58,000 nt of DNA from Diphasiastrum complanatum (GCA_029204225.1 CM055113.1:28875252-28933251), one strand, 5' to 3'. Counted from the first letter of the stretch, positions 1 through 10,650 are shown. The notes: generated from the letters alone by a model not told the origin. Numbers and translations are program-made.

Positions 1-234
1 AGTTTGATGTATGTCGGGCGGCTTGCTTGGAGGGAAGTCACCCACATCGGGACCCCCGATCTGGCATGGCGCCAGGTTGGATCTCAATGTTGGTTTTCGG
101 AACTTCATGTTGGTTAAGTCTGATCGTTGTTGGCGAGTTGGCTGCTTGTATGTCAAGTGGGTTTGGATGGCAAGAGTTGAAGGCTGGGAAGCTAAGTCGT
201 GGTTCCCGGCTCCCTTTGGGATGCCTGCGCTACA
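1..234 (+). repeat. 5' LTR of E1, last 234 bp
   Basis: Matches the last 234 bp of the LTR at 2961-4190 and ends in GCGCTACA. A two-base spacer and the primer-binding site follow. Confidence 0.92.
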
Positions 235-236
235 TG

Positions 237-249
237 TGGTATCAGAGCC
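237..249 (+). other. Primer-binding site of E1 (initiator tRNA-Met type)
   Basis: TGGTATCAGAGCC two bases after the LTR end. This is the usual plant LTR-element site, complementary to the 3' end of initiator tRNA-Met. It primes minus-strand cDNA synthesis. Confidence 0.95.
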
Positions 250-324
250 GACTGGCCGGTCAGCTATGCGGATCTCACGGAAATGGCCACGATTTGGGGT
301 TCATCAAGACAACTGTTGTGCAAG

Positions 325-1110
325 GTGCTGCCCACAGTGTAAGCACGGGTGCGTCCACGGTCGGGGTGGTTGGCAGGACGGGGGCTTGATGAGTCAAAGT
401 GCTGCCCTTGAGGTGTAAGCACGGTCAGTTTCCGCGGTTCGGGCCTGGCGCCGTCTGCACGTAGGACAGATGAGGCAATGTGCTGCCATTAGGATGGTGT
501 AAGCACGGTCTGTGCCTTGTGGGGTGCGGGGTGACATATTCACGATGACCACCGTTCGTTTAGCTATAAGGGCTGTCGACCAAATTTGGTGGGGGCGTTA
601 CTGAGGCAATGTGCTGCCTAACGGTGAAAGCACGGGTGCGTCCACGATTTGGGTGGTATGCTGCCGATCGTTTAGCTATAAGGGCTATCAACTAAATTTG
701 GTGGGGGCGTTACTGAGGCAATGTGCTGCCTAACGGTGAAAGCACGGGTGCGTCCACGGGGGTGGTATATTCAAGGATAGCTGCCATTCGTTTAGCTATA
801 AGGGCTATCGACCAAATTTTGTGGGGACGTTACTGAGGCAATGTGCTGCCTAACGGTGAAAGCACGGGTGCGTCCACGATTGGGGGGTACGCTGCCGATC
901 GTTTAGCTATAAGGGCTATCGACTAGATTTGGTGGGGGCGTTACTGAGGCAATGTGCTGCCTGACGGTGAAAGCACGGGTGCGTCCACGGGGGTGGTATA
1001 TTCAAGGATAGCTGCCGATCGTTTAGCTATAAGGGCTATCGACCAAAAAGTGGTGGGGCGTGACTGAGGCAATGTGCTGCTTAATGGTGAAAGCACGGAT
1101 GGTTGGAGGG
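325..1110 (+). repeat. Leader hairpin array with dimeric tandem repeat
   Basis: The leader repeatedly shows GTGCT, then 12-18 bases, then AGCAC: the arms pair as a 5-bp stem. From about 541 the sequence is a tandem array marked by CGTTTAGCTATAAGGGCT at 557, 669, 789, 900 and 1020. The spacing is 112, 120, 111 and 120 bp, so two alternating monomer types form a dimer of about 231 bp. E2, M1, Y, Z and the chromovirus have a single such unit; E5 has the same five. The likely role is structured RNA in the element transcript, perhaps packaging or dimerisation (inference). Confidence 0.85.
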
Positions 1111-1289
1111 GTGTCCTATGTGGGCTGATTCTGTGATCGATTTGTATGGGCGCGGCCAGGCAAAGGTCCGTTGGCAGGACCATCTCAAAGGGGGACCTTG
1201 TCTTTGTTACTTGTTAGTAAACCTGCCTGAGTGTCTTACTTGTATGTATTCGTGGTGAGTCTTAGTACTCGTGCTTTTCCTGGTTTGCA

Positions 1290-2920
1290 TGATTGCTTGT
1301 GATACAAGGAGCTGATGGCTCGAGAAGGAACCTTTTCTTTTGAAGGCTGATACCATCAAACAAAGAGGACTACAGAATCTGTGGGGCGGATTTGCAGTTC
1401 AAGTACTCACACGTGAACGACAACGAAACGACTCAATGTTTGCAAAGGATGGATGGCTAGCCTATTTCTTGGGTTAGTTTCATTTGCGACAACGCCCACC
1501 AGACGCAAGCAGGAAGTCAAACGTTGGAAAGGGCAATTTCAGGGGAGATCTTCTATGGAGCAGTTGGTCTTCATTTTGGGACGGCCACCTTCCGAACTGA
1601 AACTCACTGAGTATGGGTGATATCCAGTATCAGTTGGGTTTTTCCTCAAAGGGGAAAAGACTAGGATCCTCTTCAGAGATTGGCAACAAGTTGGATGGAG
1701 CCATAATCCTAGCAGATGGGAAGCAAAGTGTTGGAAAGGCTTTTTGTCCGAAGAACTCTACTCTAAAGTCCGATCAGCTGATTTATTAAGTGGAGGGGAA
1801 CTATCACACACACCTCTCTCTTGGGGCAAATTTTGAATTAAAGTTGATCAAAATGGGGGCAAATTCAAGGTGACCTAGCCATACTCACACGAGGAGACTG
1901 GCGAACTTTGGACCTAATAAGTTGACAAGTTTTTGTTGTGGAAAGGAAAGTTTGTTATAGGCTTTCTTTAGACCAGCAATGATGAGGAAACATATGAGTA
2001 CGCTGGCTTGTGTTACGTGTAAGGCAGCTGATCAATGAAGGAACTGAGAAAGTTGAGTCTTGCATGAGAGACTTGGTATTTCGAACGAACGCTAAGGGAC
2101 AGTTCGCGTTGAGATCGGACTAGTGCAAACTCTGGGTGCATGTGTCTGATTCAAAGAGAGCTACTTGAAGCCAAGCTCGATGTACACTTCTTGTTTTGAC
2201 TGTGAGGCAACTGACCAGTGATGGAATTGTGAAAGTCAAGTTTTGCGCGACGGACATGGTGCTTCAAACAAACGCGAAGAGATAGTTCGGATGCGGATCA
2301 AACTGGTGCGACACTTTGGCTTTCCACGAGGTCAATGGTTACATTTGGGCTGATTCAAAGAGCTACTTCAAGCTAAGTGAGAGGTGCATTGCGGAGTACT
2401 CAATCTTTGCCTACCTTAAGGAGCCAAGATGGAAAAGTATCAAGATCAGGCTTGGACAAGGAGAGAAATCAAGGTGCAGAAGCAACAAGGCACGGAGTGG
2501 ACCATAAAGTGGGCAATCAAACGATAAATCCTTCGGCTCAGGGAGCCTTGATACCTGTGCGGAACTGAACAAACCTGGAGCTCAGGGAGCTCAACACAAA
2601 GTGCATCAAGGACAAATCAGGAGCTCAAAGGAGTTCCAAAGTCGAAAGTCAGAAGCGACAGGGGCGAACATTTCAAAGAAAGGCCTCTGTCACCAATTAA
2701 TAAGGTTCTCGGGTTTTACGAAAGCGATATCAAATCTACGCTTTTCCCAGACAAAGATATATTTTCAAGTTATGTAATTTTTCAGTACAAAGAGCTGAGC
2801 CTCCGACTTGTGGTGTGCCAGCTTCAATGTTAATAAAAAGTGGCCAGTAAATTGAGTACTGTGCCTAGTAGCTTAAATGTATAGTCATTTTAATTGGGAG
2901 ACACCTTTACTTTAATCTGA
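1290..2920 (+). pseudogene. Internal region of E1 with eroded, duplicated coding relic
   Basis: No intact gene. Two homologous stretches, about 2019-2172 and 2212-2372, read in translation as VRQLINEGTEKVESC and VRQLTSDGIVKVKFC followed by TNAKGQF / TNAKRQF-type residues. Stops and frame changes separate them, so they look like tandemly duplicated remains of a coding sequence. A further conserved 63-codon frame lies at 2316-2507. About 1440-1610 is the segment that is tandemly duplicated in other LARDs of the window. I do not recognise the source: a gag relic or a captured host exon are both possible. Confidence 0.55.
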
Positions 2921-2921
2921 C

Positions 2922-2960
2922 ATCTGATGAGGACATCAGATTTTATAAAGGTGGGGTGGA
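2922..2960 (+). other. Pre-PPT hairpin and polypurine tract of E1
   Basis: ATCTGATG (2922-2929) and CATCAGAT (2934-2941) form a perfect 8-bp stem around loop AGGA. The purine-rich tract AAGGTGGGGTGGA ends at 2960 directly before the LTR and primes plus-strand cDNA. The hairpin loop and core stem recur in the chromovirus at 38314-38329. Confidence 0.85.
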
Positions 2961-4190
2961 TGTTGTAAAGCTACCTTTACAAGCTTTACTTGCGGCGCCA
3001 TCGGCGCCAGCTATGTCCCCGGCGCCAGCAGCGCCCCTGCTGCTCCCGGCGCCGCTCCCGGCGCCACTATGACCAGAATCCAGCCGGCGCCAAGTTCCTA
3101 TGGCTGAAAATCTTTGATCGGTTCTAGCGAAGTCCAGAGAGCTCAGATCGATGTGCAATCACCTCACACGATCTAGGCATGATTAAAGGAAGCCTGGGGA
3201 TCAATAAAATCTAGAGAGAGAAAATGACTTTCTAGAAAGAGAAAATCCTAGAGAGAGAAAAACGTGCTTTACCAGCTTGGGTAGAGTGCTTGGTATGAGG
3301 GGGGGTGCCGAATCACACCAATACTATAGGGGAGTGCGGGTTGCGACTCAGGGCGAGCTCCAACCAAGTCTCAGCCTCCCTTGCTGGAATGTTGTCATGG
3401 CTCTCGCCTTGGCATGCTAGCGCCCCGGAGACTAGGGTCGGTCACACACTTGAAATGTAACCTTCTCAGATTTATCAATAAAGTGGGATTTTCCTCAAAC
3501 TGACTCTGATTACCTTCTGGGTTTCAGTGTTCGGTAAAAGCGCCAGTTGTAAGGCCGCTTTCCAAATTTTTAATTTGGCACATAGCTGAGGGTCGTATCC
3601 CGGGACGCCAGCGGTATGCCGTCGGGACCATTCGGTCCGTGGCGCCAGCGGTATGCTGTCGGGACCATTTGGTCCAGGAACTGGTTGTTTCCATATCTGT
3701 CGCGGCTTGTGGTTCTGAGTGTTCCTTGCATGAACGTGAATGGGTTAAGCTCTTGGGGAACGGGCTCTAACCTGTCGGCTGAGTTGGATGGCTTGCTTGG
3801 GTGGATGTTACCTGTTTATGGCTGTCCAGTCTGGCGTGGCGCCAGGTTGGCTTCCAGCGCTCGTGACGAAGCTTTCAGTTGGTTAAGTCTGATGTAAGTC
3901 AGACCGCTTGCTTGGAATGGATGTTACTCGTTTGTAACGAAGCTTCGAGTTGGTTAAGTTTGATGTATGTCGGGCGGCTTGCTTGGAGGGAAGTCACCCA
4001 CATCGGGACCCCCGATCTGGCATGGCGCCAGGTTGGATCTCAATGTTGGTTTTCGGAACTTCATGTTGGTTAAGTCTGATCGTTGTTGGCGAGTTGGCTG
4101 CTTGTATGTCAAGTGGGTTTGGATGGCAAGAGTTGAAGGCTGGGAAGCTAAGTCGTGGTTCCCGGCTCCCTTTGGGATGCCTGCGCTACA
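2961..4190 (+). repeat. 3' LTR of E1 (1230 bp)
   Basis: Starts TGTTGTAAAGC and ends GCGCTACA (TG...CA). The first 25 bases hold an 8-bp inverted repeat TTGTAAAG / CTTTACAA. A run of GGCGCC palindromes follows (about 2994-3095). An AATAAA polyadenylation-like signal lies near 3476. The last 370 bp contain a motif GTTGGTTAAGT(C/T)TGAT three times and GGCGCCAGGTTGG twice. The small ORFs here are shadows. Confidence 0.93.
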
Positions 4191-4265
4191 ATTAGCAGCA
4201 AGGGTACTAGTGGATACAGTCCCAGGAGAAAAGAAATCTCTCATGTTCTGTTTGACCCTAGACAT
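4191..4265 (-). pseudogene. Histone H3-like gene start, second copy (truncated)
   Basis: Reads on the minus strand from ATG at 4265-4263 and is cut at 4191 by the E1 LTR after about 25 codons. The start MSRVKQNMRDFFSP matches MDRRKQTRRDFFSP, the start of the H3-like/protease gene at 16256, and both echo the canonical H3 start MARTKQTAR. Only the N-terminal tail survives, so the histone assignment rests on similarity to the longer copy. Confidence 0.7.
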
Positions 4266-4720
4266 CACGGTAGTATCAAATCATTGCATAGTTATCCTAA
4301 CAGTGATGAGAAGAGGGTAACAAGTCCCGCAAAGGTGCGATATGTATGGATGTATTGGCCTTCTGTGAGTGTCTACAAAGAAAACAAAGAGAGAGGTAAT
4401 GACGCACAGATTCGATATGTATGATCGTAGTATCGCTCTTGTGCGCAACGTAGAAGGACAAGGCGATGAGGGAGAAAACAAGACGCAAAGAGAAGCGATA
4501 TGGCATGAAAATCGGATGAAAAAAAGTGAAAATGACTTCAAGCTCACGAATATGTGTACTCAATTTTTGCACGTGTGGTTGCACATGTGGTCACACGTGT
4601 AACCAAATTGACCCAATCAATGATTCCCACGTGGAAGTCACACGTGTTAAAAGTGAACCAATCAGACATCGACACGTGTCATAGTCCAATGAATCACCAC
4701 ATGACACATGGTATATATTT
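4266..4720. promoter_or_regulatory. Bidirectional promoter region, second copy
   Basis: Separates the H3-like start (-) from the gene A fragment (+). It carries several CGATATG-type motifs at about 4335-4505 and a cluster of ACGTG / CACATG words at about 4568-4715 (for example CACACGTGTAA, CCCACGTGGAA, GACACGTGTCAT), then TATATATTTA. The same motif types recur in the same order relative to the genes at 15559-16255. G-box function is inferred from the known plant motif. Confidence 0.6.
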
Positions 4721-4721
4721 A

Positions 4722-4889
4722 TGTGCTTTTTTCGATTATCGGGAGGATAGGGTGCTTTGTCTATTGTCAAGCACCATTTTTGAGTTCTCTGACATTGTTG
4801 ATTTTGAAACCGCAGACTTGGTGCCGGGCATTGACTATGATGATGAGGAGGATATTCTGACTGGTGAGGAATGTTTCTCCTGGGCTATG
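4722..4889 (+). pseudogene. Gene A fragment, second copy
   Basis: In frame it reads LCAFFDYREDRVLCLLS and continues with an acidic stretch ending DDEEDILTGEEC. This aligns with the middle of gene A at about 15230-15070 (FDYCEDEVLCLLS, DDEEGLMTDEEC). The region coding for the first ~115 residues of gene A is absent: promoter sequence runs directly into mid-gene at a TTTATGT word, so an internal deletion occurred. The fragment is cut at 4889 by the reverse LTR. A longer open frame from 4554 to 5126 is a chimera of promoter, fragment and LTR, not a gene. Confidence 0.75.
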
Positions 4890-6049
4890 TGTAGCGCAGG
4901 CATCCCAAAGGGAGCCGGGAACCACGACTTAGCTTCCCAGCCTTCAACTCTTGCCATCCAAACCCACTTGACATACAAGCAGCCAACTCGCCAACAACGA
5001 TCAGACTTAACCAACTTGAAGTTCCGAAAACCAACATTGAGATCCAACCTGGCGCCATGCCAGATCGGAGGTCCCGACGTGGGTGACTTCCCTCCAAGCA
5101 AGCCGCCCGACATACATCAAACTTAACCAACTCGAAGCTTCGTTACAAACGAGTAACATCCATTCCAAGCAAGCGGTCTGACTTACATCAGACTTAACCA
5201 ACTGAAAGCTTCGTCACGAGCGCTGGAAGCCAACCTGGCGCCACGCCAGACTGGACAGCCATAAAGAGGTAACATCCACCCAAGCAAGCCATCCAACTCA
5301 GCCGACAGGTTAGAGCCCGTTCCCCAAGAGCTTAACCCATTCACGTTCATGCAAGGAACACTCAGAACCACAAGCCGCGACAGATATGGAAACAACCAAT
5401 TCCTGGACCAAATGGTCCCGACAGCATACCGCTGGCGCCACGGACCGAATGGTCCCGACGGCATACCGCTGGCGTCCCGGGATACGACCCTCAGCTATGT
5501 GCCAAGTTAAAAATTTTGAAAGCGGCCTTACAACTGGCGCTTTTACCGAACACTGAAACCCAGAAGGTAATCAGAGTCAGTTTGAGAAAAATCCCACTTT
5601 ATTGATAAATCTGAGAAGGTTACATTTTAAGTGTGTGACCGACCCTAGTCTCCGAGGCGCTAGCATGCCAAGGCGAGAGCCATGACAACATTCCAGCAAG
5701 GGAGGCTGAGACTTGGTTGGAGCTCGCCCTGAGTCGCAACCCGCACTCCCCTATAGTGTTGGTGTGATTCGACACCCCCCCTCATACCAAGCACTCTACC
5801 CAAGCTAGTAGAGCACGTTTTTCTCTCTCTAGAATTTTCTCTTTCTAGAAAGTCATTTTCTCTCTCTAGATTTTATTGATCCTCAGGCTTCCTTTAATCA
5901 TGCCTAGATCGTGTGAGGTGATTGCACATCGATCTGAGCTAACTGGACTTCGCTAGAACCGATCAAAGATTTTCAGCCATAGGAACTTGGCGCTGGCTGG
6001 ATTCTGGTCACAGTGGCGCCGGGAACGGCGCCGGGAGCGGCAAGGGCGC
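4890..6049 (-). repeat. Reverse LARD LTR W (incomplete)
   Basis: Starts TGTAGCGCAGG, the reverse complement of the LTR 3' end, and runs about 1160 bp to the GGCGCC tract, where E2 begins at 6050. The last ~75 bp of the LTR 5' side are missing. Flank CTATG at 4885-4889 would be its TSD, but no matching right copy was found. Confidence 0.85.
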
Positions 6050-8514
6050 TGTTGTAAAGCTACCTTTACAAGCTTTACTTCCGGCGCCATCGGCGCCAGC
6101 TATGTCCCCGGCGCCAGCAGCGCCCCTGCTGCTCCTGGCGCCAACGGCGCCGGCGCCGCTCCCGGCGCCACTGTGACCAGAATCCAGCCGGCGCCAAGTT
6201 CCTATGGCTGAAAATCTTTGATCGGTTCTAGCGAAGTCCAGAGAGCTCAGATCGATGTGCAATCACCTCACACGATCTAGGCATGATTAAAGGAAGCCTG
6301 GGGATCAATAAAATCTAGAGAGAGAAAATGACTTTCTAGAAAGAGAAAATCCTAGAGAGAGAAAAACGTGCTTTACCAGCTTGGGTAGAGTGCTTGGTAT
6401 GAGGGGGTGCCGAATCACACCAATACTATAGGGGAGTGCGGGTTGCGACTCAGGGCGAGCTCCAACCAAGTCTCAGCCTCCCTTGCTGGAATGTTGTCAT
6501 GGCTCTCGCCTTGGCATGCTAGCGCCCCGGAGACTAGGGTCGGTCACACACTTGAAATGTAACCTTCTCAAATTTATCAATAAAGTGGGATTTTCCTCAA
6601 ACTGACTCTGATTACCTTCTGGGTTTCAGTGTTCGGTAAAAGCGCCAGTTGTAAGGCCGCTTTCAAAATTTTTAACTTGGCACATAGCTGAGGGTCGTAT
6701 CCCGGGACGCCAGCGGTATGCCGTCGGGACCATTCGGTCCGTGGCGGCAGCGGTAGGCTGTCGGGACCATTTGGTCCAGAAACTGGTTGTTTCCATATCT
6801 GTCGTGGCTTGTGGTTCTGAGTGTGCCTTGCATGAACGTGAATGGGTTAAGCTCTTGGGGAACGGGCTCTAACCTGTCGGCTGAGTTGGATGGCTTGTGT
6901 TGTAAAGCTACCTTTACAAGCTTTACTTCCGGCGCCATCGGCGCCAGCTATGTCCCCGGCGCCAGCAGCGCCCCTGCTGCTCCCGGCGCCACTGTGACCA
7001 GAATCCAGCCGGCGCCAAGTTCCTATGGCTGAAAATCTTTGATCGGTTCTAGCGAAGTCCAGAGAGCTCAGATCGATGTGCAATCACCTCACACGATCTA
7101 GGTTTGATTAAAGGAAGCCTGGGGATCAATAAAATCTAGAGAGAGAAAATGACTTTCTAGAAAGAGAAAATCCTAGAGAGAGAAAAACGTGCTCTACCAG
7201 CTTGGGTAGAGTGCTTGATATGAGGGGGGTGCCGAATCACACCAATACTATAGGGGAGTGCGGGTTGCGACTCAGGGCGAGCTCCAACCAAGTCTCAGCC
7301 TCCCTTGCTGGAATGTTGTCATGGCTCTCGCCTTGGCATGCTAGCGCCCCGAAGACTAGGGTCGGTCACACACTTGAAATGTAACCTTCTCAGATTTATC
7401 AATAAAGTGGGATTTTCCTCAAACTGACTCTGATTACCTTCTGGGTTTCAGTGTTCGGTAAAAGCGCCAGTTGTAAGGCCGCTTTCAAAATTTTTAACTT
7501 GGCACATAGCTGAGGGTCGTATCCCGGGACGCCAGCGGTATGCCGTCGGGACCATTGGGTCCGTGGCGCCAGCGGTATGCTGTCGGGACCATTTGGTCCA
7601 AGAACTGGTTGTTTCCATATCTGTCGCGGCTTGTGGTTCTGAGTGTTCCTTGCATGAACGTGAATAGGTTAAGCTCTTGGGGAACGGGCTCTAACCTGTC
7701 GGCTGAGTTGGATGGCTTGCTTGGGTGGATGTTACCTGTTTATGGCTGTCCAGTCTGGCGTGGCGCCAGGTTGGCTTCCAGCGCTCGTGACGAAGCTTTC
7801 AGTTGGTTAAGTCTGATGTAAGTCAGACCGCTTGCTTGGAATGGATGTTACTCGTTTGTAACGAAGCTTCGAGTTGGTTAAGTTTGATGTATGTCGGGCG
7901 GCTTGCTTGGAGGGAAGTCACCCACGTCGGGACCCCCGATCTGGCATGGCGCCAGGTTGGATCTCAATGTTGGTTTTCGGAACTTCAAGTTGGTTAAGTC
8001 TGATCGTTGTTGGCGAGTTGGCTGCTTGTATGTCAAGTGGGTTTGGATGGCAAGAGTTGAAGGCTGGGAAGCTAAGTCGTGGTTCCCGGCTCCCTTTGGG
8101 ATGCCTGCGCTACAGCTTGCTTGGGTGGATGTTACCTGTTTATGGCTGTCCAGTCTGGCGAGGCGCCAGGTTGGCTTCCAGCGCTCGTGACGAAGCTTTC
8201 AGTTGGTTAAGTCTGATGTAAGTCAGACCGCTTGCTTGGAATGGATGTTACTCGTTTGTAACGAAGCTTCGAGTTGGTTAAGTTTGATGTATGTCGGGCG
8301 GCTTGCTTGGAGGGAAGTCACCCACATCGGGACCCCCGATCTGGCATGGCGCCGGGTTGGATCTCAATGTTGGTCCTCGAAACTTCAAGTTGGTTAAGTC
8401 TGATCGTTGTTGGCGAGTTGGCTGCTTGTATGTCAAGTGGGTTCGGATGGCAAGAGTTGAAGGCTGGGAAGCTAAGTCGTGGTTCCCGGCTCCCTTTGGG
8501 ATGCCTGCGCTACA
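6050..8514 (+). repeat. 5' LTR of E2, split at 6897/8120
   Basis: 848 bp up to GATGGCTTG, then the solo LTR, then 395 bp ending GCGCTACA. Summed length is 1243 bp, the family length. Confidence 0.9.
6898..8114 (+). mobile_element. Solo LARD LTR inserted in E2 5' LTR
   Basis: Complete LTR (1217 bp, TGTTGTAAAG...GCGCTACA) flanked by GCTTG at 6893-6897 and 8115-8119. Removing the LTR and one GCTTG restores the family LTR sequence. It is the product of an insertion followed by LTR-LTR recombination. Confidence 0.93.
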
Positions 8515-8516
8515 TG

Positions 8517-9000
8517 TGGTATCAGAGCCGACTGGCCGGTCAGCTATGCGGATCTCACGGAAATGGCCACGGTTTGGGGTTCATCAAGACAACTGTTGTG
8601 CAAGGTGCTGCCCACAGTGTAAGCACGGGTGCGTCCACGGTCGGGGTGGTCGACAGAACGGGGGACTTGATGAGTCAAGGTGCTGCCCTTGAGGTGTAAG
8701 CACGGTCAGTTCTTGCGGTTCGGGCCTGGCGTTGTCTGCACGTAGGACGGATGAGGCAAAGTGCTGCCTAGGGAGGTGAAAGCACGGTCTGTACCTTGTG
8801 GGGTGCGGGGCGACATATTCGAACTGTACGGGTTAACCATTGATATAGAGATGCTGCTCGAATTCGGGTGTAAAGCACGGGTGGTTAGCTGCCGGTGCGA
8901 GATAGCTGCCGATCGTTTAGCTATAAGGGCTATCGACCAAAAAGTGGTGGGGCGTGACTGAGGCAATGTGCTGCTTAATGGTGAAAGCACGGATGGTTGG
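8517..9000 (+). other. Primer-binding site and hairpin leader of E2
   Basis: PBS TGGTATCAGAGCC at 8517-8529. Five small hairpins follow at 8605-8626, 8680-8703, 8761-8785, 8852-8877 and 8968-8990, each GTGCT...AGCAC (the fourth TGCT...AGCA). Inner pairs differ between hairpins but remain pairable (CC...GG, CTCG...CGGG). The block to about 9000 is nearly identical to the chromovirus leader at 33914-34400. Confidence 0.85.
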
Positions 9001-9266
9001 AGGGGTGTCCTATGTGGGCTGATTCCGTGATCGATTTGTATGGGCGCGGCCAGGCAAAGGTCCGTTGGCAGGACCATCTCAAAGGGGGACCTTGTCTTTG
9101 TTACTTGTTAGTAAACCTACCTGAGTGTCTTACTTGTACGTATTCGTGGTGAGTCTTAGTACTCGTGCTTTGCCTGGTTTGCATGATTGCTTGTGATACA
9201 AGGAGCTGATGGCTCGAGAAGGAACCTTTTCTTTTGAAGGCTGATACCATCAAACAAAGAGGACTA

Positions 9267-9770
9267 CAGAATCTGTGGGGCGGATTTGCAGTTCAAGTAC
9301 TCACACGTGAACGACAACGAAACGACTCAATGTTTGCAAAGGATGGATGGCTAGCCTGTTTCTTGGGTTAGTTTCATTTGCGACAACGCCCACCAGACGC
9401 AAGCAGGAAGTCAAAAGTTGGAAAGGGCCATTTCAGGGGAGATCTTCTATGGAACAGTTGGTCTTCATTTTGGGACGGCCACCTTCGGAACTGAAACTCA
9501 CTGAGCATGGGCGATATCCAGAATCTGTGCGGCGGATTTGCAGTTCAAGTACTCGCACGTGAACGACAACGAAATGACTCAATGTTTGCAAAGGATGGAT
9601 GACTAGCCTGTTTCTTGGGTTCGTTTCATTTGCGACAACGCCCACCAGACGCAAGCAGGAAGTCAAAAGTTGGAAAGGGCCATTTCAGGGGAGATCTTCT
9701 ATAGCAGTTGGTCTTCATTTTGGGACGGCCACCTTCGGAACTGAAACTCACTGAGCATGGGTGATATCCA
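9267..9770 (+). repeat. 252-bp tandem duplication inside E2
   Basis: Units 9267-9518 and 9519-9770 start at CAGAATCTGTG / CAGAATCTGTGC and match nearly base for base, including CACCAGACGCAAGCAGG and GGGACGGCCACCTTCGG. The duplication is shared by M1, Z and Y and absent from E1 and E5, so it marks a subfamily. Confidence 0.88.
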
Positions 9771-10162
9771 GTATCAGTTGGGTTTTTCCTCAAAGGGGAA
9801 AAGACTAGGATCCTCTTCAGAGATTGGCAACAAGTTGGATCGACCCATAATCCTAGCAGATGGGAAGCAAAGTGTTGGAAAGGCTTTTGTCCGAAGAACT
9901 CTACTCTAAAGTCCGATCAGCTGATTTATTAAGTGGAGGGGAACTATCACACACACCTCTCTCTCTGGGGCAAATTTGGAATTAAAGTTGATCAAAATGG
10001 GGGCAAATTCAAGGTGACCTAGCCATACTCACACGAGGAGACTGGCGAACTTTGGACCTAATAAGTTGACAAGTTTTTGTTGTGGAAAGGAAAGTTTGTT
10101 ATGGGCTTTCTCTGGACCAGCAATGATGGGGAAACATATGAGTACGTTGGCTTGTGTTACGT

Positions 10163-10650
10163 GTAAGGCAGCTGATCAATGAAGGAACTGAGAAAGTTGA
10201 GTCTTGCATGAGAGACTTGGTATTTCGAACGGACGCTAAGGGACAGTTCGCATTGAGATTGTACTAGTGCAAACTCTGGGTGCATGTGTCTGATTCAAAG
10301 GAACTACTTGAAGCCAAGCTGGATGTACACTTCTTGTTTTGACTGTGAGGCAACTGACCAGTGATGGAATTGTGAAAGTCAAGTTTTGCGCGACGGACAT
10401 GGTGCTTCAAACAAACGCGAAGAGACAGTTCGGATGCGGATCAAACTGGTGCGACCCTTTGGCTTTCCACGAGGTCAATGGTTACATTTGGGCTGATTCA
10501 AAGAGCTACTTCAAGCTAAGTGAGAGGTGCATTGCGGAGTACTCAATCTTTGCCTACCTTAAAGAGCCAAGATGGAAAAGTATCAAGATCAGGCTGGGAC
10601 AAGGAGAGAAATCAAGGTGCAGAAGCAACAAGGCACGAAGTGGACCATAA
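10163..10650 (+). pseudogene. Duplicated coding relic in E2 internal region
   Basis: Counterpart of 2019-2507 in E1. The second unit (from 10345) keeps a longer open frame here, 103 codons at 10339-10650, beginning at TTG and reading TVRQLTSDGIVKVKFC. The upstream unit is in another frame. No catalytic or zinc-knuckle motif is visible, and I cannot assign a family. Confidence 0.5.

Larger units (their letters stand above)
1..4190 (+). mobile_element. LARD-type LTR retrotransposon E1 (5' end outside window)
   Basis: The order is LTR 3' part, primer-binding site, about 2.7 kb internal region, polypurine tract, complete 3' LTR. The internal region has no gag, protease, RT or integrase reading frame, only ORFs under 140 codons that recur as shadows in every copy, so it is a non-autonomous LARD. 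It belongs to the same subfamily as E5 (39460-43945): both have a five-unit leader array and lack the 252-bp internal duplication present in E2, M1, Z and Y. The right flank begins ATTAG at 4191; the left TSD lies outside the window. Mobilisation in trans is an inference. Confidence 0.9.

Noticed and set aside
237-249. tRNA gene fragment
   Set aside because: Only the 13-base primer-binding complement is present, with no tRNA cloverleaf.
541-1110. CRISPR-like array in the leader
   Set aside because: Units are 111-120 bp tandem repeats without spacers, in a retrotransposon leader.
2922-2941. Hammerhead ribozyme (CTGATGAGG core, as in retrozymes)
   Set aside because: The CTGATGA word is present but the second strand of the core (GAAA) and flanking helices are not; the sequence is a simple hairpin.
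3616-4195. Many 60-140-codon frames within LTRs on both strands
   Set aside because: They overlap each other, recur only with the LTR, read through TSD and element junctions and show no protein family features.
4554-5126. 190-codon open frame
   Set aside because: Chimera of promoter DNA, gene A fragment and reverse LTR; the junction at 4889/4890 is an insertion boundary.
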